Assembly: GCF_036373705.1 (NCBI RefSeq)
Contig: NW_027102774.1
Location: 1-64,000 of the forward strand
From: Amia ocellicauda
Lineage: Eukaryota > Chordata > Actinopteri > Amiiformes > Amiidae
Reading direction: 5' to 3'
DNA: 64,000 nucleotides
Made by a program: the position numbers and the translations under genes. The notes under the pieces were generated by a model. That model searched no databases. It had not been told where the DNA came from and saw only the letters and a list, made by a program, of their open reading frames with translations. This document shows, piece after piece, positions 14,484-25,796 of the stretch. The stretch's first letter is position 1. Each line of letters begins with the position of its first letter.

Positions 14484-15673
14484 ATGAGTTTACAATCTTA
14501 TAAACAGTATTTAAGTAAACCTAGATATGCAATTCCAAAAAGAACAGCATCGAGATGGAGAAACAGGATACAAAAATAATAATACAATGTTTATACTTTT
14601 TGTATTTTAATTACAGTATGTAATTATTGCCTTTTGATTTACATTTACAGAAAAAGAACGGCGGCAAACGTGGACTACCCAACAAGAAGCAACAAAGTTA
14701 CTAAAATATCAGATTCTCAGGTAAGCTTCATGCAGCCATACATGTATAATTATAAAATCAATCCAAAAAATAGACCTTGTTTACCCTACAACTGATTTGA
14801 GTGTTAATTCTATTTAAGATATAAAAAAATATTTTATTTTCTGAACTAATAATCTGTGAACATTCTATTATCTCTATAATTTTAATTAATACATTTATTT
14901 TATTATTGGTGGAACATTATATTTTTCAGCTCAGATGATTTCACGTACCATCAATTTTTCTGTTAATAAATGTGCAAAAACAAATCAGATGGATAGGCCC
15001 CTACATATGAACATTAAGTTAAAGGCCTAGAGTGAGTGTTCTTCACTTCCAGTCATGGCGGGCCACAATCCAGCTCTTTGTAACTCATCAACAACCAAAG
15101 ACCTGGGAAAAGGGTTAAATGGCTTCAGTTAAGCCAATTAGGTAATTAAGAGCTCAACTGGAAAAAAAACAGCAGGCATAGGGGTACTTTAGGACCACAG
15201 TCACTGATATAACCTACAATGTTGTTGTAATGAAAATCAGCAGACAGTGGGCCTCCTCCAGGACTAAGGTTGAGAAGCACTGGTCTTGAAGACCACAATA
15301 ACAATCGACCTCAAGGGCTAGGGATATTCGAGGTGATGCTAAACCAGTCCTGAATGTTTAAATATAATGTTATTTTCTTGTAGTGTGCCGTTGCTGTTAA
15401 TGCAACCAGTTATATTGAGCCATCAAATACAGAAGCTGACGAAAGACATCAACATGTAAATTTAGTTGTAAATTTAAAGTGTGTGTGAAAAGTATTTTGT
15501 ATATGGAGATTAACCCATAGTTTCACAGATAAATTGTGGACCAGTGATATTCAGGATCTTCAAAACAAGTCCTGAATGCTCAAACTTAACACTTCTTTTT
15601 TTAGAGTGTCGTTGCTGTCAATCCAGCCAGTGATGTGGAGCCATCAGATACAGAAGCTGATGAAAAACAACAT
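14484..15673 (+). CDS. Divergent partner gene with duplicated acidic exons, partial
   Basis: Exon-like blocks with consensus splice sites: 14651-14720, 15384-15455 and 15605-15673. The last two are a tandem exon duplication of 24 and 23 codons encoding (V)AVNxxS...EPSxTEADE...QH, both phase 0 and followed by GTAAAT. The first reads KRTAANVDYPTRSNKV... in the same frame. A possible start is ATG 14484 (MSLQSYKQ, donor near 14507). A longer unspliced reading from that ATG gives a basic peptide of 31 codons ending at 14577. Downstream exons are missing, because Tx1 LINE sequence starts at about 15750. Function unknown. Confidence 0.4.
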
Positions 15674-15749
15674 GTAAATTTCCTAAATTAATATGGTGCA
15701 TCAAAATACTTATTTAGCACTTTCAACTGTTTCTTTGTGATTCCTAAAA

Positions 15750-16540
15750 TTACTTTACAGGCTGGGGCTGGGGGAAGACACTGCGCCCGCCTGGAGAAGC
15801 CTGTACAAGCCCCCCTCAATAAGAGAGCTGGCAATCTGCAGTGGAGGGTGTTACACACCATTATTGCTGTCAATTCTTTTATTACTGTTCTTAACCCTGC
15901 TGTGTCCGACGCCTGCCCATTCTGTGCTCAGAGAGAGACCGTGTTTCACTGTTTCAGCACTTGCTCTCGGTTGTCACCCATTTTTAGTCTTTTAACTCGT
16001 CTTTTTACTGATCTTAACCTGATTTTTAACACAAAGGTTTTTATTTTAGGGGCGCGATACACCAGAAAGACCAAACATGTGGACCAGCTGGTAAACTTCT
16101 TGCTGGGCCAGGCTAAAATGGCCGTCTATAAGACTAGGAAGAACAGAGTGTGTGGGGAGGGCAGTGAGGATGCAGTGAGAGTGTTTGCCATGCTGGTCAA
16201 GTGCAGAGTCAGACTAGAGTTTAACTATTACAGGCTGATGAATGATTTGGAGAGTTTTGAACAGGTCTGGTGTATTAATGATGCCCTTTGTGAATTGTAT
16301 GATGGGGAGTTGGTTTTTATTATGTAATTCATTTATAGGGTTTAGTATTTGATGGTTGTTTTGTTGTGTGTATTGGGTTGCTTTCTTTAAAAGTGTACAG
16401 ATCAGTGGCGGAGTTAATGCGTGTTGGGGGGAGACAAACAAAGGGGAACACTATTTTTTATTTATTTATTTATTTTCTTTTGTATGAATTATTGCGTGTT
16501 GCAAACAGGCAATGAAGTCTGATAAAAGTCAAAAAGTCTC
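15750..16540 (+). pseudogene. Tx1-clade LINE, 3' piece (ORF2 C-terminus)
   Basis: The open frame to 16327 encodes the C-terminal region of a Tx1-type ORF2: LNKRAGNLQWRVLHTIIAVN, then CPFCAQRETVFHCF (a zinc-knuckle-like CxxC...HC), ending ELYDGELVFIM. The frame shifts near 15815. 3' UTR-like sequence runs to about 16540. It has the same orientation as the 5' piece at 11461-12135; 3.6 kb of non-LINE sequence lies between. Confidence 0.8.
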
Positions 16541-17070
16541 TCTCTCTCTCACACACACACACACAGCCAGCAAGACACACAGAGCCAGCCAGCTCAGCGA
16601 TGACATCACAAACATCTCTCTCAGGTGACTCCTATGACATCACAGAGCACGTACATTCCGTTGCTTGCCGTCTGTCAACCACTCAGTCACTGCCAGCCAG
16701 ACTGGCTGGCTGACTGGATGGTGGGGCTGCTTGCTGCTGCTGCGTACCTTAGCAAGCTTATTTGCTTGACCGGCCTTCCTCCTCCGCCCACATGCCCACC
16801 TATGTCCGATCTGCTGTTCACCTGGATCACAGCTCCGCCCCAACAAGGCAGAGCCTCCCAAGAATGGTACAAACTCACCCACGATCCCCTCCACGGAAAG
16901 CTATAGCAAAAGGCAAAAGCATTATACGTAATGAAGAGGAACCCGAGTCCAAGACGCATCCGACCAGCCATACATATTTGTGTGTATTAAAGATCACATT
17001 TTATTACATTTAGATTTTCTGTACTTTATTACATCTTTTTGTGATTTTTAAATGTATTGTTTCTTTTCCT

Positions 17071-17100
<30 letters not shown>
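16541..17100 (+). mobile_element. Chimeric non-autonomous retroposon, copy 1
   Basis: (CT/CA)n and GCCA runs, then a conserved ~330-bp module (two TGACATCA sites, CCAGCCAG/CTGGCTGG inverted repeat, GCTGCTGCTG), then sequence shared with LINE 3' UTR copies (TATTAAAGATCACATTTTATTAC) and a TGTA run. The same module plus tail occurs at 59579-60346 and 60619-61410. No protein-coding capacity; it is probably mobilised by the LINE whose tail it shares. Confidence 0.6.
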
Positions 17101-17103
<3 letters not shown>

Positions 17104-17285
17104 GTGTGTGTGTCTGTGTGAAAGTGTATGTGTTTGTGTGTCTCTGTGTGAAAGTGAGTGTGTGTGTGTCTGTCTCTGTGTTTGTGTGTCTGTCTCTGTG
17201 TGAAAGTGAGTGTGTGTGCGTGTGTCTGTCTGTGAAAGTGTGTGTGTGTGTGTGGGTGTGACAGTGTGTATGAGTGTCTGTCTGT
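17078..17285. repeat. (TGTA)n / (TG)n / (TCTG)n microsatellite
   Basis: About 200 bp of mixed TGTA, TGTG and TCTG runs. Long translated frames here on both strands are artefacts. Confidence 0.95.
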
Positions 17286-17700
17286 CATGTAACTCGCACA
17301 TCTGTGAGGGCACCATTTTTGCAGAAAGAGATGTACACATTTTGGAGAAACATATGCTGCCATCCAGACATCGTCTTTTCCAGGGACATCCCTGCATTTT
17401 TCAGCAGGATAACGCCAAACCACATTCTGCCCAGATTACAAGCGCATGGTTGCGTAGGCAGAGAGTGCGGGTGCTAGCATGGCCTGCCTGCAGTCCTGAC
17501 CTGTCTCCGAATTGAGAATGTGTGGCGCACTATGAAGTGCAAATTAAGACAACGAAGGCCCTGTGCAGTTGCGCAGCTGAGGAAATGCATAATGGATGAA
17601 TGGGGGGAAATCCCACTTGCTAAACTTAACCAAGTGGTGTCTTCAGTGCCCAAGTGCTTAATAAGTGTTATTAAAAGAAAAGGTGATGTTACATAGTGGT
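17286..17700 (+). pseudogene. Tc1-family transposase, C-terminal fragment
   Basis: Reads HICEGTIFAERDVHILEKHM, FQQDNAKPHSAQ (second catalytic Asp) and WPACSPDLSPN then NVWRTMKCKL around a stop after SPN at about 17513. It continues to KLNQVVSSVPKCLISVIKRK near 17680. This is a different Tc1 subfamily from that at 52475. The N-terminal half is missing. Confidence 0.8.
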
Positions 17701-17978
17701 AAACAGTCGACTGTCCCAACTTTCTTGGTTTCTTTTCACTGCTAATGAGATGCTGTAGAGTGAGTTAGTTATATTGCTTTCAGGAGCTCTAATCGTATTG
17801 ATGAGTTCATGCAGCATTTGTAATTGAATTTCAAAAAGAAATCCTTGCTGTCTGGCCTGTGTGTATGAGATGTACTCTGTCAATCTTTGGCTAACAACTG
17901 AAACATTGGTAGAACAGAAATGGCAACATAAAAAAGAAAAGTACATTTTAAAAGAGCACATTAAATAGGATGAATATA
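17701..17978. other. No feature seen
   Basis: AT-rich flank between two transposons. The first ~30 bp may be the tail of the Tc1 fragment; no gene or terminal repeat recognised. Confidence 0.5.
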
Positions 17979-18744
17979 CAGTTTTTTACAATCACTTTGT
18001 CACTAATTTCAGAACCTTGATGTCATTTTTCAAAACTAGACACAAAACTCAAAACGGTCATCACTTGTAACACAGGCTGTCCAATGTTCAAAACATTGCA
18101 TTGTGCATTCATATCTTTAAAGAAACCTTGCACTTGCAGACTTGTTGGTTCAAATAATTCATTTATCATGAAATACCATAGTAACATTTATTTAGATCAC
18201 CCACACAGAAGATACCGATAGTTTCACTGTGTAGTTGTTCGTACAATCATTAAATATTGTAGTACAAAATATGTGATACATGTTTCATTATGGTACTACA
18301 CATAAATACATCACTGTAAAAGGACTAGTAGAGAGAATACTACAGACACAGTGGAATCATTGAACAAAATCTGAAATGTATTGATGCAATACAATCAAAT
18401 CACACCATAGGTTTCTTTGAAGCCATGCAACAATAATTAGCTACAAAAAAGAACAAAACTACAGTAAAATGTCAACTGCAGTGTTCCTCACCTGGCTTAG
18501 TGTAAAACAAAGGATTGATTACTGTACTTCTGAATTTCCATCAGCCCTGTGTTCAGGTTCAGGTTCTCACAACCATTTTTCACAAGAGGCATCTTGAAAC
18601 TGAACATACCTGAACATACTCAGTCATCAGCTGCTTCACTCTGTCTGCATTTCTTTCAAAAGGCACACTATACTCTGTGCTACACATTGGTATGCAGTAT
18701 ACAGTCATTTGACAATTGAGAGTAGCCTAATGTTTAGTGCATGC

Positions 18745-19210
18745 TGAAGACTTGCCGCTTCTCAGTACGGAAATTTCTGATGATTGAGGCCACAGTTGAT
18801 CCTGAGTTGATTCTGAGGTTTGATTGAATCATTGTAGCTGCCTCAGTCATGGTCATGCCATGATTTACAACATGCTCTACAACTATTTCTCGGATTTCAC
18901 TGGACACTATTTGCTGTTGCTGCCGCTGTCTGGTCCGTGGCCTTGTCCTCTACCACGTTCCCCCAACACCTCTCAAATGAGGCCCATGGCTGCCTCTCTG
19001 GTGAGGCCTAAGCCCTCCTCTATGACGAGGCCCACGACCACCTCTCAGAAGGGGTGCATGTCCCCTTCCATTCCTTTGACCACCACGTCTTCCTCCTCCC
19101 ACTGCTTGACCTCTATTGTGACCTGGATGACTTGCCGGCTCCATGTTATCACTGTGTTGCTGGGGTGGATAGCACTCATTTCACTCGATACTCGTACCAC
19201 AATGTGAAAT
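18745..19210 (-). pseudogene. Transposase N-terminus (helix-turn-helix) remnant
   Basis: Minus-strand reading gives an Arg/Gly-rich leader, then SSEIREIVVEHVVNHGMTMT and TVASIIRNFRTEKRQVFS. This is the HTH region seen in fish IS630/Tc1-like transposases. The frame ends at about 18745; no DDE part is found. Inactive. Confidence 0.6.
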
Positions 19211-19287
19211 CAATCATCAATAACCAGTTGGCAGTATTGGAAAAGCAATTACAAGGGCCTGCATACATACAGTAATGTCAAATCTGA

Positions 19288-19715
19288 TGTGGAAGAACAA
19301 TCATCTTCAACCAGGTTGGAGCGTTAGTTGCAATGCCTTTAATACACGCAGCGTGGAGAGAAACAGTGACTCAAGTAGATCCCAAAGTCGCTCTGCCTTC
19401 ATTTTAACAGTCAGAGCTTTTATACACAAAAATCAAAGAGCTGGTTATAATCAGAAAGTCATTACTATGTTATCTTAAAAGTTAGCTAAGCAGAATTTAT
19501 ATCATTATAGGACAGAGTTCATAGATCAACACATGGATTAGGGAGCAGGCACTTCAATCATACTGTTTGACATTGTCTCCAAGATTCTCATCGTAAATAA
19601 CAAACAGAAATCAAACTACCTTCTGGCCTGACCTTCTAGCTTGACCTTATCTTTCTTAAGTATACAAGAGAGAAAAACAGGTATTAGAGAAAGAATTTCT
19701 AACTTTCCTTCCACA
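19288..19715 (-). mobile_element. Solo LTR of an endogenous retrovirus
   Basis: 428 bp with inverted ends TGTGGAAG...CTTCCACA. On the minus strand it has a TATAAAA box (about 19418-19424) and an ATTAAA-type signal (about 19336). It is nested in the DNA transposon. The 5' ~265 bp of the same LTR occur at 22799 and 60347; its 3' tip occurs after the integrase region at 8236-8250. Confidence 0.7.
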
Positions 19716-20396
19716 CTGCAAACATGGTATGGAAAAGTGCTACATGATGATGAATGATGATGAAATATTACATCCATAGATAATGTAGTCCAACTGGTTC
19801 ATGCTCCTCGTTTATTGATGTCAATGGATCTCATTATCCTGAAACTTTCATGATCGAAACATGGAATATTGTTTGTCAGTTTCCATAAAATTATGCATTA
19901 AGAGTAATGCAACAGTCACTTATCATTTTGAGCAGCTGTATCAATTGATAGTTAGATCTTTGTAATGAAATGAATAGACAGTGATCTCAGATGTAATGTG
20001 TGAATTGCATTTTGAAATGGTAATACTTTGATGTAAGTTGTGTCATTTTAGTTCAATGAACAAATGATCTGAGGTTGATGTGTATTGTATCCAAGCAATT
20101 GTAAAAAAGTGTTAGAGTTTTGAAAAATGTGCATTTTGATCATCGGGTGTGAGTTTAGTGTCTAGAGTTTTGAAAAATGACATCAAGGTTCTGAAATGAG
20201 TGCCAAAGTGATTGTAAAAAAGTGTAATATCAGGGGACAGTGGCTATTAGTGATCTGGCCTTCCGTGGCCTCTGTATTAATGTAACAGGTCACATTGTAT
20301 GTGTACACTGATACTTGATAGTATAATATAGTACAAGTAAAAAACATACATAGGTATCATAGAAGTATTTTGCAGAAATGATTATGGATAGTTATC

Positions 20397-20490
20397 AAAA
20401 TGGAGAGGAAATGCTAAATCCAGTCTCCCCAGGCTGAGCTTCTATTGCTGCACCTGCTGGCCCCACTATATGGATAGAGCCACACCAAGT
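20397..20490 (-). ncRNA. Candidate small Pol III transcript, copy 2
   Basis: Minus-strand counterpart of 3000-3104, ending at a T4 run (AAAA at 20397-20400 on plus). It is 11 nt shorter owing to an internal indel. Identity unknown. Confidence 0.3.
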
Positions 20491-20509
20491 ACAAGAGTCT
20501 CCCCATTGC

Positions 20510-20781
20510 TATTTATATCTCCCTATCCAGTCTTCTTTACGTGTCAGGGTGGGGTGCCTATTCCCCTGCATGCTTTGAAACCTATAGCACCTGGGACGCA
20601 CACTTGGGATCCGGTTCCTCTGCCCCTCACATACACATGAGGAATCCCAGGTGCTCAATACGTCATACTGTCTCTTTCATCTCATGTGTAAACTATGGAC
20701 AAATACATGACTAAACGTGTTTAGTTGCTTTTCCCAGAATGCTTTGCGCCACGATATGCAAATAACGGGGACTATGATTGG
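20510..20781 (-). promoter_or_regulatory. Candidate Pol III type-3 promoter, copy 2
   Basis: On the minus strand: CCAAT (20777-20781), octamer (20756-20763), ZNF143/Staf site TTCCCAGAATGCTTTGCG (plus strand, 20731-20748), PSE-like CACCCTGACACGTAAAGAAG (20532-20551) and TATAAATA (20510-20517). The PSE here is closer to the vertebrate consensus than in copy 1. Confidence 0.5.
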
Positions 20782-20851
20782 CTCCCTGACATTACCCACA
20801 CTGCGACTGATGCTACCCATTTCACTACCCAACAAAGACCCATAATATGCG

Positions 20852-21010
20852 TGTGTCTGTCTGTCTGTCTGTCAAAGTATGTGTGTGTGTTTCTGTGTGT
20901 GTCTGTGTCTGTCTGTCTGTGTGTGAAAGTGTGTGTGTGTCTGTCTGTCTGTCTGTCATGTAACTTGCACATCTGTGAGGGCACCACTAATGCAGAAAGA
21001 GATGTACACA
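20852..21010. repeat. (TCTG/TGTG)n microsatellite plus Tc1 scrap
   Basis: Mirror of 2395-2640: interrupted TG/TCTG runs, then a short Tc1 transposase piece (LHICEGTTNAERDVHI) at about 20955-21010. Confidence 0.75.
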
Positions 21011-21109
21011 TATTGTTTATTTTCCATATATATGTATGTATGTATGTATGCATGTCCAATTGCTTTGACAATACAAATGAATTGAATTGAGAGGGAGAGA
21101 GAGAGAGTA

Positions 21110-21146
<37 letters not shown>

Positions 21147-21257
21147 GAGACACACACACACACACACACAGAGAGCCAGCCAGCCAGCTCAGCGATGACA
21201 TGACGAGCCTCTCTCAGCTTACTGCTATGACATCACAGAGCACGTACATTCCGTTTA
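21011..21257 (+). mobile_element. Chimeric retroposon tail plus truncated module
   Basis: (TGTA)n, then the tail CTTTGACAATACAAATGAAT + TTGAATTGA, GA/CAGA/CA/GCCA runs, and the first ~70 bp of the module (two TGACATCA-like sites). It is cut at CATTCCGTT by LTR copy C. Confidence 0.65.
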
Positions 21258-22776
21258 ACAAATCGTTAAACAAAAAAGGTTATAAACACATTGACTACAA
21301 TACCGGTTAGTAAGACGAAGGTGAGTCTCTCGTTAGTATTATTAGTCAGACATTAAATAACTACGCAGGTTAGTATTTATGTCAGGTAACTTCTCGTTAT
21401 ATATATATCAGTCTCATTTACGTTTAGGTGCCGAGAAAGATCCTATTTGTTACCACAATTTCCCTTAACTGATTATTATTCAATGATTAAGGATAGGCAG
21501 GGCCACCAATAATCTAATGTCTATTAACTTGTGTCAATTTCAGACTAAACAGTTAAACAGGAATGAGAAGATATTTCTCGGCGTTGACAGATTTTATTTC
21601 TAAAATTATCAACAAAACAGTTTAATGCAACTCACATTTATATTTAAGAAAACTAAATGATATTACACATTCTAGAGTTATGAATCACAGATTAACATTT
21701 CTAATTGATTTCTCAAATGTCATGAATCACAAACTCCAAACTGTTAAAGTTATGTGAACTTCATCGCAGAGAGGCCTCTCTGGCTTCGGGCTCAGATAAC
21801 AGCACACGGCACGAGGTCCGTGTGGTTTGGAACAAAGGCAGTCCGGTTCGGCTTTGTCCAAGAACTTCCACTCAGTCGATGCACCTGGAAGTTGGGGTTT
21901 CGCGAATGTAGAGTCTTTTCCAAACAGATTTTCCATTGGTTTGAAGGCTCCAAGGTTGTGCACAAAATCTTCTTTGTAAGCATGGTTCCACCGTAGTTAC
22001 TTGAAGACGAAGTCTTTGAGGAAAGCAGGGCCCTGTTTGTTCCAAGGGTCAAGTTTCTTAAGACTCAAATAGCTATTTAAGTGACTGACACTTTCGTATT
22101 CAGTCGACTTAGTCAATTGTCCAGCTGTAAAACTCCACTGATCAGGTGGGTCTGTGAAGTTATTTATTTAATAAAGTCCTTTAAAATAATTCTTCGCTCA
22201 ATCTCCTTCTCATAGTTTAACTCTTCTGTTGCCGGCAAAGACTTGGTTGGTTTCTGATTCCGGTTCTGGCAACAGAGCTACAGGTTGAGCTGTGGCAGCG
22301 AGTTTCTGGTTCAGGTGAGAGAGAGAGAGAGAGAAAGACTGTCCGCTGTTCCTTATAGTCTGTCAGATCAGTAGGTGATTGGTCCCTGAGTTCTTGAGAT
22401 TGGATTTCGGTTTCAGCCCCCAGTGTCCTATTGGAGGGAGGCTTTATTTATGACTGATGTCAATCCATGCCATCTTTTGGAAATGCCGGTTGGCCTGGGT
22501 TCGTAGCTCTATGTCGGGATTTCGGCTCTCATCCACTTCAAAGAGTTTTTATCACCTACAGGCCCCTTTCTCCAGACATCTCATAGCAGAATTCCAAACT
22601 ATTTGGCCTCTTCTCGGTGCCATCCTCCCCAAAACTGTCACTTTGATGCAAACCAGTTCCAAGCTGATGAGCTAAGGAAATCTGATAACTTTGGGGGGGG
22701 AGAGGTCTTCTTTAGATCAGTGCTTCAGCTCAGAGCCCAAATGCTCTTATCCAAATACACCCAACATAACGCTACA
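21258..22776 (-). mobile_element. Long LTR, copy C (truncated)
   Basis: Reverse-oriented copy of the 317-2147 LTR lacking about 400 bp from its 3' end. It begins TGTAGCGT at 22776 (minus) and abuts a TGTA microsatellite on that side. Confidence 0.8.
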
Positions 22777-22798
22777 TATGTATGTATGTATGTATATA

Positions 22799-23066
22799 TG
22801 TGTAGAAGGAAAATTAGAAATTATTTTCTTACACCTGTTTTTCTCTCTTGTATACTTAAGAAAGATACGGTCAAGCTAGAAGGTCAGCCCAGAAGATAGT
22901 TTGATTTCTGTTTGTTATTTACGATGAGAACCTTGGAGACATTGTCAAACGGTATGACCTACGTGCCTGTTCCCTAAAACCATGTGTTGACCTATGAACT
23001 CTGTTCTATAATGATATATGTTCTGCTTAGTTAGCCTTTAAGATAACATAGTAATGACTTTCTAGC
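22799..23066 (+). mobile_element. Retroviral LTR 5' fragment
   Basis: The first ~265 bp of the LTR family at 19288-19715, in plus orientation. Both edges lie at TGTA runs. It has the same right breakpoint as the copy at 60347-60618, so the two are duplicates of one truncated copy. Confidence 0.7.
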
Positions 23067-23085
23067 ATGTATGGATGTATGTATG

Positions 23086-23158
<73 letters not shown>

Positions 23159-23195
23159 CCAATTGCTTTGACAATACAAATGAATTGAATTGAGA

Positions 23196-23252
<57 letters not shown>

Positions 23253-23375
23253 CTCAGCGATGACATCACGAGCCTCTCTCAGCTGACTGCTATGACATCA
23301 CAGAGCACGTACATTCCGTTGCTTGTCGTCTGTCAACCACTCAGTCACTGCTAGCCAGACTGTCCCTAAGACAAA
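23067..23375 (+). mobile_element. TGTA/(AT)n run and truncated chimeric retroposon
   Basis: (TGTA)n and about 60 bp of (AT)n (23089-23148), the LINE-like tail ending TTGAATTGA, (GA)n, (CAGA)n, then the first ~110 bp of the module. It stops at CCAGACTG (about 23361), and the 5S array starts within 15 bp. Confidence 0.7.
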
Positions 23376-23458
23376 GTGTACAATACTTCAATTATATCTC
23401 CTCCAGACAGATAAAGAGTATTAAGAGCTACGATGAAGTTACCCAGGAGACGTAAAAA

Positions 23459-23576
23459 GCTTGCAGCACCTGGTATTTCTAGGAGGTCAGCCATCCAAGT
23501 ACTGACCAGGCCCTGCCCCGTTTAGCTTGCGAGATCTTACGAGATCGGGCGCATTCAGGACGGTGTGGCCACAAGC
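23459..23576 (-). rRNA. 5S rRNA-like copy 1 (class Ia)
   Basis: First full copy; T5 terminator. The box A start is altered (CTTGCGAG for CTTCCGAG on plus). Confidence 0.75.
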
Positions 23577-23800
23577 CGAGAGGCCTGGCTGCATGATGTC
23601 TCTTAAAGGTTGGCGGGTATTGACGGAACTTCCAGCAAAAAAAAAAAAAAAAAAAAAAAAAGAAAAATGGATGGAAAAATATCAGTGCAGCAAAGGGTGT
23701 TGACAGTAGCTGGGTACGTGTACAATACTTCAATTATGTCTCCTCCAGACAGAAAGAGAGTATTAAGAGCTACGATGAAGTTACCCAGGAGACGTAAAAA

Positions 23801-23918
23801 GCTTGCAGCACCTGGTATTTCTAGGAGGTCAGCCATCCAAGTACTGACCAGGCCCTACCCCGTTTAGCTTCCGAGATCTTACGAGATCGGGCGCATTCAG
23901 GACGGTGTGGCCACAAGC
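23801..23918 (-). rRNA. 5S rRNA-like copy 2 (class Ia)
   Basis: T5 terminator. Twin of copy 31. Confidence 0.75.
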
Positions 23919-24128
23919 CGAGAGGCCTGGCTGCATGATGTCTCTTAAAGGTTGGCGGATATTGACGAACTTCCAGCAAAAAAAAAAAAGAAAAATGGAG
24001 GGAAAAATATCAGTGCAGCAAAGGCTGTTGAAAGTAGCCGGGTACGTGTACAATTCTTCAATAATATCTCCTCCAGACTGAAAGAGAGTATTAAGAGCTA
24101 CGATGAAGTTACCCAGGAGACGTAAAAA

Positions 24129-24246
24129 GCTTGCAGCACCTGGTATTTCCAGGAGGTCACCCAACCAAGTACTGACCAGACCCTGCCCCGTTTAGCTTCC
24201 GAGATATGATGAGATCAGGCGCGTTCAGGACGGTGTGGCCGCAAGC
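24129..24246 (-). rRNA. 5S rRNA-like copy 3 (class Ib)
   Basis: Box C start is GGTTGGG; GATATGATGAGATCAGG on plus. T5. Twin of copy 32. Confidence 0.7.
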
Positions 24247-24466
24247 CAAGAGGACTGGCTGCATGATGTCTCTTAAAGGCTGGCAAGTATTGACGGAACT
24301 TCCAGCAAAAAAAAAAAAAAAAAAAATAGAAAAAGGGAGGGAAAAATATCAGTGCAGCAAAGGGTGTTGAAAGTAGCCGGGTACGTGTACAATTCTTCAA
24401 TTATATCTCCTCCAGACAGAAAGAGAGAATTAAGAGCTACGATAAAGTTACCCAGGAGACGTAAAA

Positions 24467-24584
24467 GCTTGCTGCACCAGGTATTTCCAGGAGGTCTCCC
24501 ATCCTAGTACTGACCAGGTCCTGCCCCGTTTAGCTTCCGAGATCTTACGAGATCGGGCGCGTTCAGGACGGTGTGGCCACAAGC
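24467..24584 (-). rRNA. 5S rRNA-like copy 4 (class I)
   Basis: T4 terminator; one change before box C (CTAGGATGGG). Twin of copy 33. Confidence 0.75.
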
Positions 24585-24802
24585 CGAGAGGCCTGGCTGC
24601 ATGATGTCTCTTAAAGGTTGGCGGGTATTGACGGAACTTCCAGCACAAAAAAAAAAAAAAAAAAGAAAAATGGATGGAAAAATATCAGTGCAAGAAAGGA
24701 TGTTGACAGTAGCTGGGTACGTGTACAATACTTCAATTATGTCTCCTCCAGACAGATAGAGAGTATTAAGAGCTACGATAAAGTTACCCAGGAGACGTAA
24801 AA

Positions 24803-24920
24803 GCTTGCAGCACGAGGTATTTCCAGGAGGTCTCACATTCATGTACTGACCAGGTCCTGCCCCGTTTAGCTTCCGAGATCTGACGAGATCGGGCGCGTTC
24901 AGGATGGTGTGGCCGCATGC
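24803..24920 (-). rRNA. 5S rRNA-like copy 5 (class II)
   Basis: ATGAATGTGAGACC box C; T4. Twin of copy 34. Confidence 0.7.
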
Positions 24921-25130
24921 CGAGATGCCTGGCTGCATGATGTCTCTTAAAGGCTGGCGGGTATTGACGGAACTGCCAGCAAAAAAAAAAAAGAATAATG
25001 GAGGGAAATATACCAGTGCAGCAAAGGGTGTTGAAAGTAGCCGGGTACGTGTACAATTCTTCAATTATATCTCCTCCAGACAGAAAGAGAGTACTAAGAG
25101 CTACGATGAAGTTACCCAGGAGACAAAAAA

Positions 25131-25248
25131 GCTTGCAGCACCAGGTATTTCCAGGAGGTCACCCATCCAAGTACTGACCAGGCCGTGCCCCTTTTACCTT
25201 CCGAGATCTGACGAGATCAGGCGCGTTCAGGACGGTGTGACCGCAAGC
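25131..25248 (-). rRNA. 5S rRNA-like copy 6 (class Ib)
   Basis: Box A altered (GGTAAAAGGGGC); T6. Twin of copy 35. Confidence 0.7.
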
Positions 25249-25459
25249 CAAGAGGCCTGGCTGCATGATGTCTCTTAAAGGCTGGCGGGTATTGACGGAA
25301 CTGCCAGCGAAAAAAAAAAAGAAAAATAGAGGGAAAAATACCAGTGCAGCAAAGGGTGTTGAAAGTAGCCGGGTACGTGTACAATTCTTCAATTATATCT
25401 TCTCCAGACAGAAAGAGAGTATTAAGAGCTACGATGAAGTTCCCCAGGAGACGTAAAAA

Positions 25460-25577
25460 GCTGGCAGCACCTGGTATTTCCAGGAGGTCTCACATTTAAG
25501 TACTGACCAGGTCCTGCCCCGTTTAGCTTCCAAGATCTGACAAGATCGGGCGCGTTCAGGACGGTGTGGCCGCAAGC
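25460..25577 (-). rRNA. 5S rRNA-like copy 7 (class II)
   Basis: Reads TTAAATGTGAGACC; T5, unusual for class II. Resembles copy 79. Confidence 0.7.
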
Positions 25578-25796
25578 CGAGATGTCTGGCTGCATGATGT
25601 CTCTTAAAGGCTGGCGGGTATTGACGGAATTTCCAGCAAAAAAAAAAAAAAAAAAAAAAAAAATGGATGGAAAAATATCAGTGCAGGAAAGGGTGTTGAA
25701 AGTAGCCGGGTACGTGTACAATTCTTCAATTATATCTCCTGGAAACAGAAAGAGAGTATTAAGAGCTACGATGAAGTTACCCAGGAGACGTAAAAA

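Larger units (their letters stand above)
17979..20224 (-). mobile_element. TA-target DNA transposon with nested solo LTR
   Basis: Ends CAGTTTTTTACAATCAC (left) and its near-perfect inverted copy (right), matching for about 75 bp and flanked by TA on both sides, as in the Tc1/mariner superfamily. About 1.8 kb remains after removing the solo LTR at 19288-19715. The minus strand carries a transposase N-terminus; the catalytic region is not recognised. Confidence 0.75.
19797..20851. repeat. Inverted duplication, right arm
   Basis: Reverse complement of 2641-3712, about 98-99% alike by eye. It includes the transposon terminus and the promoter/RNA candidate. Confidence 0.85.

Noticed and set aside
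17029-17515. Long open frames on both strands near 17.1 kb
   Set aside because: TG/TGTA microsatellite except for the Tc1 transposase part, which is annotated.
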